NCBI RefSeq assembly: GCF_900094585.1
Contig: NZ_FMAG01000011.1
Coordinates: 1 to 64,000, forward strand
DNA: 64,000 nt
Source of the DNA: Martinezella multihospitum
GTDB taxonomy: Bacteria > Pseudomonadota > Alphaproteobacteria > Rhizobiales > Rhizobiaceae
Reading direction: 5' to 3'
Below, piece after piece: positions 41,534-51,500 of this stretch. The stretch's first letter is position 1. Every line of letters starts with the position of its first letter. Under the pieces are notes generated by a model that was given only the letters and a program-made list of their open reading frames with translations, was not told the origin of the DNA and made no database searches. The translations under genes and the position numbers were made by a program.

Positions 41534-41980
41534 GTGCATGTTCTGTTACTCAAGGAAGGAAGAGCACTGACAACAGTACACGCCAAGGGAAGAACGCCTG
41601 TCGTTATCCCGAAGAGCTCGGAACGTGGCGCCGATGCCGCTGCCCGCGCCCTGCAAGCCGTCCTCGTAAGCCTCGAGGACTCCAAGGCCGAAAATATCGT
41701 CACCATCGACATTGCTGGCAAGTCTGCGCTTGGAGACTACATGGTCGTCGTCTCCGGCCGATCGAACCGCCATGTCCTGGCGATTGCCGACCATCTCATG
41801 ACCGATCTCAAGGACGAGGGCTTCGGCAACGCCCGTGTCGAGGGTCTCGATGGCGGCGACTGGGTGTTGATCGACACCGGCGACATCATCGTTCATGTCT
41901 TCCGACCCGAGATCCGCGAGTTCTACAACATCGAAAAGATGTGGGCCGCACCCGATCTCGACGAAGGCACGCTGCACTAA
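41534..41980 (+). CDS. rsfS: Ribosome silencing factor RsfS
   Basis: Up to 148 residues. S-L-E-D-S-K-A-E-N-I-V-T-I-D, M-V-V-V-S-G-R-S-N-R-H-V, G-D-W-V-L-I-D-T-G-D-I-I-V-H-V-F and R-E-F-Y-N-I-E-K-M-W are RsfS hallmarks. It binds L14 on the 50S subunit and blocks subunit joining in starvation. GTG 41534 is the longest start, but it has no ribosome-binding site; AAGGAAGGA (41552-41560) points to CTG 41567 (T-T-V-H-A-K-G following), giving 137 residues. It is followed by rlmH. Confidence 0.93.
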   Translation: MHVLLLKEGRALTTVHAKGRTPVVIPKSSERGADAAARALQAVLVSLEDSKAENIVTIDIAGKSALGDYMVVVSGRSNRHVLAIADHLMTDLKDEGFGNARVEGLDGGDWVLIDTGDIIVHVFRPEIREFYNIEKMWAAPDLDEGTLH

Positions 41981-42094
41981 CCGACCCCGGAACGCTTTCC
42001 CGGTCCCGGTTGGCAGCTTTACATCGCCGGAGATGAGCCTCCGGCAAGAGTTTCGTTTGTGCCGCCATGACGGCGGATATGCGTGGGAGCGGGA

Positions 42095-42577
42095 ATGCGG
42101 ATAGGTCTTTTTGCGGTGGGACGGCTGAAAGCCGGCCCTGAAAAGGATCTTGCGGCTCGCTATCTCGACCGTTTCGCCAAGGCCGGGCCGGCCATCGGCC
42201 TGGAAATGGCGCGCATGACCGAAGTTGCCGAAAGCCGCGCCTCCAACAGCGACACCCGCAAGCGCGAAGAAGCGGGCTTCTTACAAAAGGCGCATCCGGA
42301 AGGCGGCGTCCTCATCCTTCTCGACGAACGCGGCAAGGCGCTCGACAGCGAAGCCTTCGCCGCCATGCTCGGAACATTCCGCGATCAGGGCAAGCGCGAC
42401 CTGACGATCGCGATCGGCGGCGCCGACGGCCTTGACCCCGCCCTCTACGACAAAGCCGACATGACCATTTGCCTGGGCAAGCTGACCTGGCCGCACCAGC
42501 TCGTGCGCATCCTGATTGCCGAACAGCTCTACCGCGCCGTGACCATCCTGTCCGGGCACCCCTACCACCGGGTGTGA
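42095..42577 (+). CDS. rlmH: 23S rRNA (pseudouridine1915-N3)-methyltransferase RlmH
   Basis: 160 residues from ATG 42095. A SPOUT-fold methyltransferase: L-L-D-E-R-G-K-A-L-D-S-E-A-F-A, the knot motif I-G-G-A-D-G and C-terminal L-T-W-P-H-Q-L-V-R-I-L-I-A-E-Q-L-Y-R-A and H-P-Y-H-R. It methylates helix 69 of 23S rRNA in the 70S ribosome. Standard neighbour of rsfS. Confidence 0.96.
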   Translation: MRIGLFAVGRLKAGPEKDLAARYLDRFAKAGPAIGLEMARMTEVAESRASNSDTRKREEAGFLQKAHPEGGVLILLDERGKALDSEAFAAMLGTFRDQGKRDLTIAIGGADGLDPALYDKADMTICLGKLTWPHQLVRILIAEQLYRAVTILSGHPYHRV

Positions 42578-42746
42578 TTGCTCCACTTGTTTTGAAAACA
42601 GTTTGGCTTTCGCCGTTTTTGCGTTAACGAAACGCTCACACAGGCGTGTTTTGATTCCCGCCCTGAAAATGACGATGCTTCCTGGATGATCGCCGCAAAT
42701 CAGCTTATTTTCGCGTGATCTGAAGGGACCAGGCCGAACCGACTGG

Positions 42747-44207
42747 ATGAGAAAAGCCCCGCCCATGCTTTCGCGTATCGTGCTGCCAGCTTTGGCGGCA
42801 ACGCTCGGCATGAGCGTCTATGTGGCAGGCCCTTTCTCCCGGGAGGACGTCGCCGTCGCCCAGGAAGCCGATGCCATCGCGCCGCAAGCACCCGATGATC
42901 GTACTTCGACGACGGCCTCGCTCCCACCGTCCGCACAGGAGGCGCCTGATCCGGCGGCAGACCTTGCGCGCAAGCGTGACGAGACGCGCACGCAGCTCGA
43001 TGCGCTTTCCAAGACGATCAGTCTTTCCTCCGGCAAGACGAAGGAGCTGGAAGATAGCATCGCCTCGCTCGACAAGAGCACTGCCAGCCTGCGCCAAGCG
43101 CTGATCGACAGCGCCGCCCGCCGCAAGGACCTGGATCGCAAGATCCAGCAGAGCGAGAAGACACTGACGAACCTTGCCGTCAGGCAAGACAAGATCCGCG
43201 CTTCCCTGCATGATCGCCGCGCGCTGCTGGCCGAGGTTCTCGGCGCGCTGGAGCGCATGGGACGCAATCCGCCGCCGGCCCTGCTGGTAACGCCGGACGA
43301 TGCGCTCGCTTCGGTGCGTAGCGCCATTCTTCTCGGCGCCGTCGTGCCCGGAATGCGCAAGGAGACGGACAAGCTCATCGCCGATCTCACCGATCTGAGC
43401 AAACTGCAGGCCGATGCCGCCGCCGAAAAGGCGAGCTTCACCACCACCATGACCAACAGTCTGGAGGAGGAGCGGCGCATGGATCTGCTGATTGCGGAGA
43501 ACGACAAGCACAGCAAGGAAAACGCCACCCAGCTCGAGGCGGAGCGCAAGCGGGCGGAAGAGCTGGCAGGTCAGGCAACCAGCCTGGAAGGGCTCGTCGC
43601 CTCGCTGGAAAGCCAGATCGGCTCCGTGCGCGATGCCGCCGCTGCTGCCCGCGCGGAAGAAGCGCGCCGGGCGCAGATGACTGAACAGCAGCGCGAGCAG
43701 GCGAAAGCCCTTGCCGAGAATGGCGTGCCCGATAAAAACCGCATTACGCCCGCATATCCGTTTTCAGACCTGAAGAAAAAGTTGGAGCTGCCCGTGGCGG
43801 GCGATATTCTCCGCCAGTTCGGCGACGACGATGGCACCGGCCACACCGCGATGGGACTGACCGTCGCGACCGGCCCGGAAGCACTCGTCACGGCTCCCGC
43901 CGACGGCACGGTCGTCTATGCCGGCGCGTTTCGCAGCTACGGACAGATGATCATCCTGGATACGGGCGACGGCTATCACATGGTGCTGTCGGGCATGGAC
44001 GCGATCAAGACGCGCCCTGGCAGATTCGTCTTCGCTGGCGAGCCGCTTGCCACAATGGGCCAAAAAAGAGTCGCGAGCGCGACCGCATTGGCGCTGGAAA
44101 CGGATCGGCCAACGCTTTACATTGAATTCCGAAAAGATGGAAAACCAGTCGATTCTCGGCCCTGGTGGACCTCCAAAGACACTGGAAAGGCACGCAATGA
44201 TACGTAG
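42747..44207 (+). CDS. EnvC-like murein hydrolase activator (degenerate LytM/M23)
   Basis: 486 residues: signal sequence or anchor at the N-terminus (L-A-A-T-L-G-M-S-V-Y-V-A-G), a long coiled coil (about 60-330, Glu/Lys/Ala-rich), and a C-terminal LytM domain. In catalytic LytM the zinc sites are H-x-x-x-D and H-x-H; here they read H-T-A-M-G-L-T and Y-H-M-V-L-S, so two ligands are missing. As in EnvC it should activate amidases at the division site rather than cut peptidoglycan itself. Overlaps ctpA by 11 bp. Confidence 0.87.
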   Translation: MRKAPPMLSRIVLPALAATLGMSVYVAGPFSREDVAVAQEADAIAPQAPDDRTSTTASLPPSAQEAPDPAADLARKRDETRTQLDALSKTISLSSGKTKELEDSIASLDKSTASLRQALIDSAARRKDLDRKIQQSEKTLTNLAVRQDKIRASLHDRRALLAEVLGALERMGRNPPPALLVTPDDALASVRSAILLGAVVPGMRKETDKLIADLTDLSKLQADAAAEKASFTTTMTNSLEEERRMDLLIAENDKHSKENATQLEAERKRAEELAGQATSLEGLVASLESQIGSVRDAAAAARAEEARRAQMTEQQREQAKALAENGVPDKNRITPAYPFSDLKKKLELPVAGDILRQFGDDDGTGHTAMGLTVATGPEALVTAPADGTVVYAGAFRSYGQMIILDTGDGYHMVLSGMDAIKTRPGRFVFAGEPLATMGQKRVASATALALETDRPTLYIEFRKDGKPVDSRPWWTSKDTGKARNDT

Positions 44208-45525
44208 GGCTTCTCTTGTTCTCGTCGGCGCATTGATGGGTGCGACCGCGATGGGCGTTATCTACTCGGCGGTAGCGCCGGCGGAAGCCGCTGGCACTTC
44301 CACCTACAAGGAGTTGTCGATTTTCGGCGATGTCTTTGAGCGCGTCCGCGCGCAGTATGTAACCCCTCCCCAGGAAGACAAGCTCATCGAAGCCGCCATC
44401 AACGGCATGCTGTCTTCGCTGGACCCGCATTCGAGCTACATGAACGCCAAGGATGCGGAAGACATGCGCACCCAGACCAAGGGTGAGTTCGGCGGTCTCG
44501 GCATCGAAGTGACGATGGACAACGATCTCGTCAAGGTCATCACCCCGATCGACGATACGCCGGCTGCCAAGGCCGGTGTCCTTGCCGGTGACTACATCAC
44601 CGCCATCGACGGCCAGTCCGTTCGCGGCCTGAAGCTGGAAGACGCCGTCGAGAAGATGCGCGGCCCGGTCAAGACGCCGATCAAGCTCACCCTGATGCGC
44701 AAGGGCGTCGACAAGCCGATCGAGCTCACCGTCATCCGTGACGTCATCGCCGTTGCCGCCGTCAAGTCGCGCGAGGAAGGCGGCGATGTCGGCTATATCC
44801 GCATCATCTCCTTCACCGAAAAGACCACGCCGGACCTCGAAGCCGCGATCGCCAAGATCAAGAAGGATATCCCGGCCGACAAGCTGAAGGGCTACGTCCT
44901 CGACCTGCGCCTCAACCCGGGCGGCCTGCTCGACCAGGCGATCAACGTTGCCGACGACGTGCTTGAGCGCGGCGAGATCGTATCGACCCGCGGCCGCAAT
45001 CCGGACGAGACGCGCCGCTTCAACGCCACTCCCGGCGATCTGACCGACGGCAAGCCAATCATCGTGCTCATCAACGGCGGCTCGGCCTCGGCTTCGGAAA
45101 TCGTCGCCGGCGCTCTGCAGGATCTGCGCCGCGCCACCGTGCTCGGCACCCAGTCCTTCGGCAAGGGCTCCGTCCAGACGATCATCCCGCTCGGCGACGG
45201 CAATGGCGCTCTGCGCCTGACGACGGCGCTCTACTACACGCCGTCGGGCCGCTCGATCCAGGGCACGGGCATCACGCCTGACGTCAAGGTCGACCAGCCG
45301 CTTCCCGATGATCTGAAGGGCAAGCTGACGACGGAAGGCGAATCCAGCCTGCCGGGCCACATCAAGGGCCAGAGCGAGACCGACAAGGGCTCCGGCTCGT
45401 CGGCCTACGTGCCGCCGGACCCGAAGGACGATATCCAGCTCAACTACGCGCTCGACCTGCTGCGTGGCGCCAAGACCGATCCGGCCTTCCCGCCGAACCC
45501 CGAAAAGGCGGTTTCCTCCAAGTAA
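44197..45525 (+). CDS. ctpA: C-terminal processing peptidase (S41 family)
   Basis: 442 residues from ATG 44197. N-terminal signal/anchor (L-V-L-V-G-A-L-M-G-A-T-A-M-G-V), PDZ domain from about 85-165 (G-L-G-I-E-V-T-M; L-A-G-D-Y-I-T-A-I-D-G), protease core with G-Y-V-L-D-L-R-L-N-P-G-G-L-L-D-Q, catalytic Ser in G-G-S-A-S-A-S-E-I-V-A-G-A-L-Q-D and Lys in G-T-Q-S-F-G-K-G-S-V-Q-T. A periplasmic protease that trims peptidoglycan-related and other proteins. Confidence 0.95.
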   Translation: MIRRASLVLVGALMGATAMGVIYSAVAPAEAAGTSTYKELSIFGDVFERVRAQYVTPPQEDKLIEAAINGMLSSLDPHSSYMNAKDAEDMRTQTKGEFGGLGIEVTMDNDLVKVITPIDDTPAAKAGVLAGDYITAIDGQSVRGLKLEDAVEKMRGPVKTPIKLTLMRKGVDKPIELTVIRDVIAVAAVKSREEGGDVGYIRIISFTEKTTPDLEAAIAKIKKDIPADKLKGYVLDLRLNPGGLLDQAINVADDVLERGEIVSTRGRNPDETRRFNATPGDLTDGKPIIVLINGGSASASEIVAGALQDLRRATVLGTQSFGKGSVQTIIPLGDGNGALRLTTALYYTPSGRSIQGTGITPDVKVDQPLPDDLKGKLTTEGESSLPGHIKGQSETDKGSGSSAYVPPDPKDDIQLNYALDLLRGAKTDPAFPPNPEKAVSSK

Positions 45526-45531
45526 GGATTG

Positions 45532-45560
45532 GCGCCGGGCTGGAAACAGACCCGGCGCTT
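45532..45560 (+). terminator. Terminator after ctpA
   Basis: GCGCCGGG (45532-45539) pairs with CCCGGCGC (45551-45558), 11-nt loop, followed by TTTC. Strong GC stem with a short U-run. Confidence 0.55.
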
Positions 45561-45753
45561 TCATGATGAGGGAGCGGAACAACGGGTATCGTTCCGCTTT
45601 TCTCGGCCGGCCTCAATTCTGTATGAATCCGGCGTCGTTCAGAAACAGTTTTGTTCATGTTTTAGCGCTTTGAGTGCCGCGGGCATTTTTCCGCTTCGCC
45701 GTGAGCGATATGCTCGAGGCCGATAGAGTTTTCCGCTTGGGGTGGATTGGAAC

Positions 45754-46947
45754 TTGGGAACGGATTTGCATGCACCGTTGGGACAGAATCGCGGCCCTGG
45801 CCGCCAGCGGCGCTCCATCCCCTTTGGACGCATTCTCGGCGGCTTCTGCCTGATCGCGATCGCCGGCTTTTCTCTCTATTCCGCGCTTTTTCGCGATCAC
45901 CTGCAAAAGACCCAGCCGGCCGAGACGGCAAAGAAGGACGATCCGGCGCCTCCGGCAGAATCCAAGCCGGCTGTGACCGGGCAATCCGGCCAGGTCGGGC
46001 TAACCCAGGTCGATCCGCAATCCGGCGCCAATGCGACACGTATCGTTACCGGCGATGGTTCGGTCGTCACCATGTTCAGTCCGAGCAATCGGGATGGCAG
46101 CGGTCCGGTCCTGATCAATGCCAATCAGGTGGGCCAGGATCCACGCATGGCGGCAACACCGAATGACAGCCTTCTGGAAGATTCGCCCTTCGGCAAGCTG
46201 CCGATCACCTCGCCGAGCGGCCTGCGGCCGATGGATCAATATGCCCGGCCCTGGTCGGGCGCGCGCGGCACCCGTGTCGCCATCGTCGTCAGCGGCCTTG
46301 GGCTGAGCCAGACCGGCACGCAGCGCGCCATCGAGAAGCTGCCGGAGGAAGTCACGCTCGCCTTTGCCGTTAGCGGCAACAGCCTGCAGCGCTGGATGCA
46401 GGAAGCAAGGCGCGGCGGCCATGAGATCCTCATCCAGGTGCCCTTCGAGCCCTTCGATTATCCCAGCAACAATCCCGGCCCGGATACGCTGCTGACCTCG
46501 CTTTCGGCCGCAAAGAACATCGACAACCTGCACAAGGCGATGGGCAAGATCACCAATTATACCGGTGTCATGAACTATCTCGGCGGCCGCTTCCTCGCCA
46601 ATCCCGGCGCCATGGAACCGGTGCTGCGCGACATCGGAAAGCGCGGCCTGCTGTTCCTGGATGACGGCTCTTCGGCACAGTCCAAATCCGGAACGCTCGC
46701 CAAGACGCTGGAAGTGCCGCATGCTTTTGCCGACGTGCAGCTCGACGGAGAACTGCAGCAGGACGCCATCCTCAGGAAACTCGATGAGCTCGAGCGCATT
46801 GCCCGCCGTAATGGCTCTGCGATCGGCGTTGCCTCCGCCTTCGATGAGAGTGTCGATGCCATCAGCAAATGGAGCGAGGAGGCGGCCATGCGCGGCATTG
46901 AAATCGTCGCCGTCTCGGCGCTTGCCGACGACCCGAAACATCCCTGA
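45754..46947 (+). CDS. Divergent polysaccharide deacetylase family protein (YibQ-like)
   Basis: About 397 residues if started at TTG 45754 (L-G-T-D-L-H); GTG 45742 is possible. One N-terminal membrane segment (I-A-G-F-S-L-Y-S-A-L-F), a Pro/Ala-rich linker, and a C-terminal domain from about 170: V-A-I-V-V-S-G-L-G-L-S, L-A-F-A-V-S-G-N-S-L, I-L-I-Q-V-P-F-E-P-F-D-Y-P and M-N-Y-L-G-G-R-F. The usual metal Asp of active deacetylases (D-D-x-G) is S-G-L-G here, a family peculiarity, while L-L-F-L-D-D-G-S-S and F-A-D-V-Q-L-D are present. The activity is not known. Confidence 0.8.
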   Translation: MGTDLHAPLGQNRGPGRQRRSIPFGRILGGFCLIAIAGFSLYSALFRDHLQKTQPAETAKKDDPAPPAESKPAVTGQSGQVGLTQVDPQSGANATRIVTGDGSVVTMFSPSNRDGSGPVLINANQVGQDPRMAATPNDSLLEDSPFGKLPITSPSGLRPMDQYARPWSGARGTRVAIVVSGLGLSQTGTQRAIEKLPEEVTLAFAVSGNSLQRWMQEARRGGHEILIQVPFEPFDYPSNNPGPDTLLTSLSAAKNIDNLHKAMGKITNYTGVMNYLGGRFLANPGAMEPVLRDIGKRGLLFLDDGSSAQSKSGTLAKTLEVPHAFADVQLDGELQQDAILRKLDELERIARRNGSAIGVASAFDESVDAISKWSEEAAMRGIEIVAVSALADDPKHP

Positions 46948-46988
46948 CCCTTGGCCTGGTTCCCCGGGCCTGATCCCTGGAGAGAGAA

Positions 46989-47528
46989 ATGAGCACGCCC
47001 CCCGCGCCCGTAAGAGCCGAAGACCTGCCCTACCGCCCCTGTGTCGGCATCATGATCCTGAACCGGGAGAGCCTGGTCTGGGCCGGCCGCCGCATTCCGG
47101 ATGGCAATTCCGAATATGACGGCTCACCGCAGCTCTGGCAGATGCCGCAGGGCGGCATAGACGAGGGCGAGGATCCGCTGAAGGCCGCCTATCGCGAGCT
47201 TTACGAGGAAACGGGCATGAAAACCGTGACCTTGCTCGCCGAAGCGAAGGATTGGATCAATTACGATCTGCCGCCGCAGCTGATCGGCATCGGCCTCAGG
47301 GGAAAATACCGCGGCCAGACGCAGCGTTGGTTCGCCTTCCGCTTCGACGGCGACGAGAGCGAGATCGCCATCAATCCGCCGCCGGGCGGCCACGAGCCGG
47401 AATTCGACGCTTGGGAGTGGAAGCCCATGGCCAAGCTTCCCGATCTGATCGTTCCCTTCAAGCGATCTGTCTACGAACAGGTGGTTTCGGAGTTCAGCCA
47501 TCTGGCCGGCCTGAAGGCCGAAGACTGA
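46989..47528 (+). CDS. rppH: RNA pyrophosphohydrolase (Nudix)
   Basis: 179 residues. The Nudix box is complete: G-G-I-D-E-G-E-D-P-L-K-A-A-Y-R-E-L-Y-E-E-T-G-M. R-P-C-V-G-I-M-I-L-N and W-Q-M-P-Q-G-G match RppH/IalA, which removes pyrophosphate from the 5' end of mRNA to start decay, and in pathogens related alphaproteobacterial proteins degrade dinucleoside polyphosphates. GGAGAGA is upstream of the ATG. Confidence 0.92.
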   Translation: MSTPPAPVRAEDLPYRPCVGIMILNRESLVWAGRRIPDGNSEYDGSPQLWQMPQGGIDEGEDPLKAAYRELYEETGMKTVTLLAEAKDWINYDLPPQLIGIGLRGKYRGQTQRWFAFRFDGDESEIAINPPPGGHEPEFDAWEWKPMAKLPDLIVPFKRSVYEQVVSEFSHLAGLKAED

Positions 47529-47534
47529 ACAAAA

Positions 47535-47561
47535 AAAACCGGCCGCAAAGCAGCCGGTTTT
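47535..47561 (+). terminator. Terminator after rppH
   Basis: AAAACCGGC (47535-47543) pairs with GCCGGTTTT (47553-47561), 9-nt loop, A-rich 5' side so it can work in both directions. Confidence 0.8.
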
Positions 47562-47564
47562 CTA

Positions 47565-47672
47565 GAACAATTCGAGGAAAAGTGCGTAGCGGTTTTCCGT
47601 CCCGAATTGTCGGAAAACAAAAAGATGGAGCGGTTCAGAGTTTCCGTGAAAAGCTGAACCGCTCTGGCATCG
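47565..47672. repeat. Rhizobial intergenic palindromic element
   Basis: Two dyads in tandem: GGAAAA...TTTTCC with an outer CAATTCG/CGAATTG pair (47568-47614), then AGCGGTTCAG...CTGAACCGCT (47628-47664). The run AGGAAAAGTGCGTAGCGG is characteristic of highly copied rhizobial mosaic elements. It lies between converging genes. Confidence 0.6.
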
Positions 47673-47673
47673 A

Positions 47674-48159
47674 TTATTCTGCGGAATCGGCGGAGTCGGC
47701 GTTGAGCTGGCCGTATTTGGCTTCGCCGATCTTTCCAAGCAGCTCGAGTTGGGTTTCGAGAAAGTCGATATGGCCTTCCTCGTCCGTCAGCAGCTCTTCG
47801 AACAGCTTCATGGAAACATAGTCGCCGGCGTCATGACAGATGTCGCGCGACTTCTTGTAGGCCGTGCGGGCGTCATATTCGCCGGCAAGATCGGCTTCCA
47901 GAACTTCTTTGACATTCTGGCCGATGCGCAGCGGCGCCAGCGTCTGCAGGTTGGGATGACCTTCAAGGAAGATGATGCGAGCGACGAGTCGGTCGGCGTG
48001 CTGCATTTCCTCGATGGACTCAGCGCGCTCCTTCTTGGCGAGCTTAGTGTAGCCCCAGTCTTCGAGGAGTCTGTAGTGAACCCAATATTGGTTGACTGCG
48101 CCAAGCTCGAGGAACAGCGCCTCGTTAAGCCGCTCGATGACTTTTTTGTCGCCTTTCAA
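47674..48159 (-). CDS. bfr: Bacterioferritin
   Basis: 161 residues from TTG 48159 (L-K-G-D-K-K-V-I-E-R-L-N-E-A-L), chosen because AGGAGA lies about 7 bp upstream while ATG 48183 lies before that site; the TTG start gives the normal Bfr length. Ferroxidase ligands: Glu in L-F-L-E-L-G-A-V-N-Q-Y-W-V-H-Y, E-x-x-H in E-E-M-Q-H-A-D and E-E-G-H-I-D; heme Met around L-G-Y/M-Q-H region. It stores iron as a 24-mer. It overlaps bfd. Confidence 0.93.
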   Translation of the reverse strand: MKGDKKVIERLNEALFLELGAVNQYWVHYRLLEDWGYTKLAKKERAESIEEMQHADRLVARIIFLEGHPNLQTLAPLRIGQNVKEVLEADLAGEYDARTAYKKSRDICHDAGDYVSMKLFEELLTDEEGHIDFLETQLELLGKIGEAKYGQLNADSADSAE

Positions 48160-48436
48160 TGTCCGCTCTCCTGTTGTCTTCATGGAATTTTTTCAGGCGG
48201 GACATGAAATCAAATATTTCGGCTTCCGTCGAGTGGCGACGGGCATGATAATCTTCGGTTGTCTGTATAATGATATCAACCACATTCGGGAAACAACCGC
48301 AGCAACGGCCGCGCTTTTCCATGGCGTGATAAACCTTGGCGGGAACGATGAGCTGCCAACAGTCCTGATCGAGGAGTTCGGTGATGACCTCCCGGATTTC
48401 CTTGTCGGTGATGTAATTACAACTGCAAACCAGCAT
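48125..48436 (-). CDS. bfd: Bacterioferritin-associated ferredoxin
   Basis: 103 residues. Four Cys of the [2Fe-2S] Fer2_BFD domain are in M-L-V-C-S-C-N-Y-I-T-D and R-G-R-C-C-G-C-F-P. It donates electrons to bacterioferritin to release stored iron. The gene overlaps bfr by about 35 bp, so the two are expressed together. The C-terminal 35 residues past the domain are Arg/His/Glu-rich and longer than in gamma-proteobacterial Bfd. Confidence 0.9.
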   Translation of the reverse strand: MLVCSCNYITDKEIREVITELLDQDCWQLIVPAKVYHAMEKRGRCCGCFPNVVDIIIQTTEDYHARRHSTEAEIFDFMSRLKKFHEDNRRADIERRQKSHRAA

Positions 48437-48476
48437 TCTTCGCTCAGCCCGTCAAACATGACATCCGCTGTCTTGT

Positions 48477-48505
48477 TATCTGCTAAAGAAGACGCCCTTT
48501 GTCAA
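48477..48505 (-). promoter_or_regulatory. Likely bfd-bfr promoter
   Basis: On the minus strand TTGACA at 48500-48505 is followed after 18 bp by AGATAA (48476-48481). It is about 45 bp upstream of the bfd start. No clear Irr or RirA box was recognised. Confidence 0.4.
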
Positions 48506-48588
48506 GAAAGAAACGATTCATTTTGATCGGCGGGTTGATAGGCAGGCGGGGCATCGGCTGGCGCGCTCCGGACCGAAGCCCCTATATC

Positions 48589-51500
48589 TCAATGAAAATT
48601 ACGGCCTCGCGGCATGACTCTGGCCGTGTCGGCACCATTGCTGCGGCCTTCCGCCGCTGTTCCGGCACCGGCTCCGCGCGGCAGCAACGAGGATTTCTTC
48701 TGTCTGTGATCCATGGTCGGCCGTAGCGTTTCATCCGCCCGGTCGCTGACACCGAAGCGTCGTGCCTCACGCTGCAGAATGCCGAGCGCCGGGGTCATGT
48801 CCTCGATATGATCGACCACCACGTGGATGACGCCGCTCTCGCTCTGCAGGCGGCCGCGGATCTTCACCAGCCGCGCGCCCATGACGATGGCGCGATATTT
48901 CTCGAATTTCTTCGGCCAGACGATCGCATTGGCAACGCCGGTCTCGTCCTCGAGCGTCATGAAGATCACCCCCTTGGCCGAGCCCGGCCGTTGGCGCACC
49001 AGCACCAGCCCGGCGATCGTCACCATGCGGCCATTGGCGACATCAGGCAGATCCCGGCTCCGCACGATACCCATACGGGCGAAATCGGCGCGCAGGAAAG
49101 AAACCGGATGCGCCTTCAGCGACATGGACAAATAGCGATAATCCTCGATGACCTGCTCGCCGGGCAGCATTTCGGGCAGCGAAACCGCCGGCTCGATCTG
49201 CAGCTCCGCATGATCGTTGCCGAGATCGAAGAGGGGAAGCGTTTCGGCAGCAGTGCCAGCATCGAGCGCCCGCACTGCCCAGAGTGCGTCGCGTCGGCTC
49301 AAGCCGATGGAGCCGAACGCATCCGCATCCGCCAGACGCTCGATCTGCGCCTTGGCAAGACCGGAGCGCAGCCAAAGGTCGCGCACCGACCGATAACCAT
49401 CGCCGCGATGCTTAACCAGCTGTTGCATCTCCTCCTCGGAGAGACCCTTGACCTGACAGAAACCGAGACGGACGGCGCATTGCGTCTTGATATGATCGCG
49501 CATCGTCGCATGGCGCGGCTCGACCGCAGCCCGGTCGAAGGGCGCCTTCTCCAGCAGGCAGTCCCAGCTGGAACGATTGATATCCACAGGCCGCACCTCG
49601 ACGCCATGCTCGCGCGCATCACGCACCAGCTGCGCCGGCGCATAAAAGCCCATCGGCTGAGCATTGAGGATCGCCGCGCAGAAGACATCGGGATAATAGG
49701 CCTTGAGCCAGGAGGAGGCATAGACGAGCAGGGCAAAGGAGGCCGCATGGCTCTCGGGAAAGCCGTATTCGCCGAAACCCTTGATCTGTTCGAAACAGTT
49801 CTTGGCGAACTCACGGTCGTACCCCTTCGCGGCCATGCCTTCGACCATCTTCTCCTCGAAGGTGTGAATGGTTCCGGTGCGCTTGAAGGTCGCCATCGCC
49901 CGACGCAGCTTGTCCGCTTCCGCAGGCTTAAATCCTGCTGCCGTAATGGCGATCTGCATCGCCTGTTCCTGAAACAGGGGAACGCCCAGCGTACGCTTTA
50001 GCACCGCCTCCAGCTCCGGGCTTGGATAGTCGAGCTTTTTTCCCGCCCGCTTGGCCTCCCGTCGCTTGAGATAGGGATGCACCATATTGCCCTGGATCGG
50101 GCCGGGGCGAACGATCGCCACTTCGATGACCAGATCGTAGAATTCGCGGGGCCGAAGACGTGGCAGCATGCTCATCTGCGCCCGGCTTTCGATCTGGAAG
50201 ACGCCGATCGTATCGGCACGGCAGATCATGTCATAGACCGGCTCGCCATCGGGATAATTGGCGTAACCGAGATCGGCGAGCTCTTTCTTCACGTCGTAAT
50301 GCAAAAGCAGCAGGTTGAAGGCCTTGGCAAGACAGGTCAGCATGCCGAGCGCGAGCACGTCGATCTTCAAGATGTTGAGGTTGTCGAGATCGTCCTTGTT
50401 CCACTCAATCATGTAGCGATCATCCATCGCCGTGTGCATAATCGGCACCACTTCGTCCAGCCGGTCCCGGGTGATGACGAAGCCGCCGACATGCTGGGTC
50501 AGGTGCCGCGGGAATCCCATAAGCGTCGAAGCATAGGACAGCACATTCTGCGTCGTCTTGTCGGTGAGATCGAGACCGGCAATCTTCGCCTCGCGCTCGG
50601 ACAGATCCTCTGTCGACCAGCCCCAGACGCCGCTCGCAAGAGCCGATTGCACATCCTCCGACAGGCCGAAGGCCTTGGCCACCTCGCGGCCGGCGGAGCG
50701 TGCCCGATAGCTGGTGACTGCCGCCGTCAGCCCGGCATGTTCGATGTGGTAATGGTCATAGATGAACTGGATGACCTCCTCGCGCTTCTCATGCTCGAAA
50801 TCGACATCAATGTCTGGCGGCTCTTCGCGCTCCGTCGAGATGAAGCGCTCGAACAGGAGCGTCGTAATCTTCGGATTGACTTCCGTGATCCTGAGACAAT
50901 AACAGACCACGGAGTTTGCGGCGGAACCGCGTCCCTGGCACAGAATATTTCGGCTGCGGGCAAACTCCATGATGCGACGCACCGTCAGGAAATAGGGTTC
51001 ATATTGCCGCTCGCGGATAAGAGTGAGCTCATCATTGATCTGCTTGGCAACTTCGTCGGGAACCCCGTCGGGATAACGCCATCTGGCCCCCTCCCATGTC
51101 AGCCGCTTCAGCGTTTCCTCAACGCTTTCGCCCTTGGTGCTTTCGTCGGGATAATTGTGCTTCAGCTCATCCAGCGAAAAAGACAGCCGACTAAAGAATT
51201 TTTGGGTGTGAACGATGGCCTTCGGATAATCCCGGAAAAGGCGCACCATCTCGGCAGCGTCCTTCATGTAGCGCTCGGCATTCGCCGCCAGCCTGAAGCC
51301 CGCCTCGGGAATCGGCACATGCTCGCGGATCGAAATCACGATATCGGCAAGCGGCTTGCGCTCGGTCGCGTGATAGAGCGGCTGGTTGCTGGCGATCAAC
51401 CGCACGCCGTTGCGCAATGCGATGATGGAGAGCGTGGCGAAGACCAACCGATCTCGCCCGTCATAGCCCGGCGACAAGACCAGATGCAGCTTCCGGCCGA

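Noticed and set aside
44005..45582. A 525-codon minus-strand frame opposite ctpA
   Set aside because: The opposite strand carries complete PDZ and S41 protease motifs; this frame is an Arg/Asp/Gly-rich shadow.
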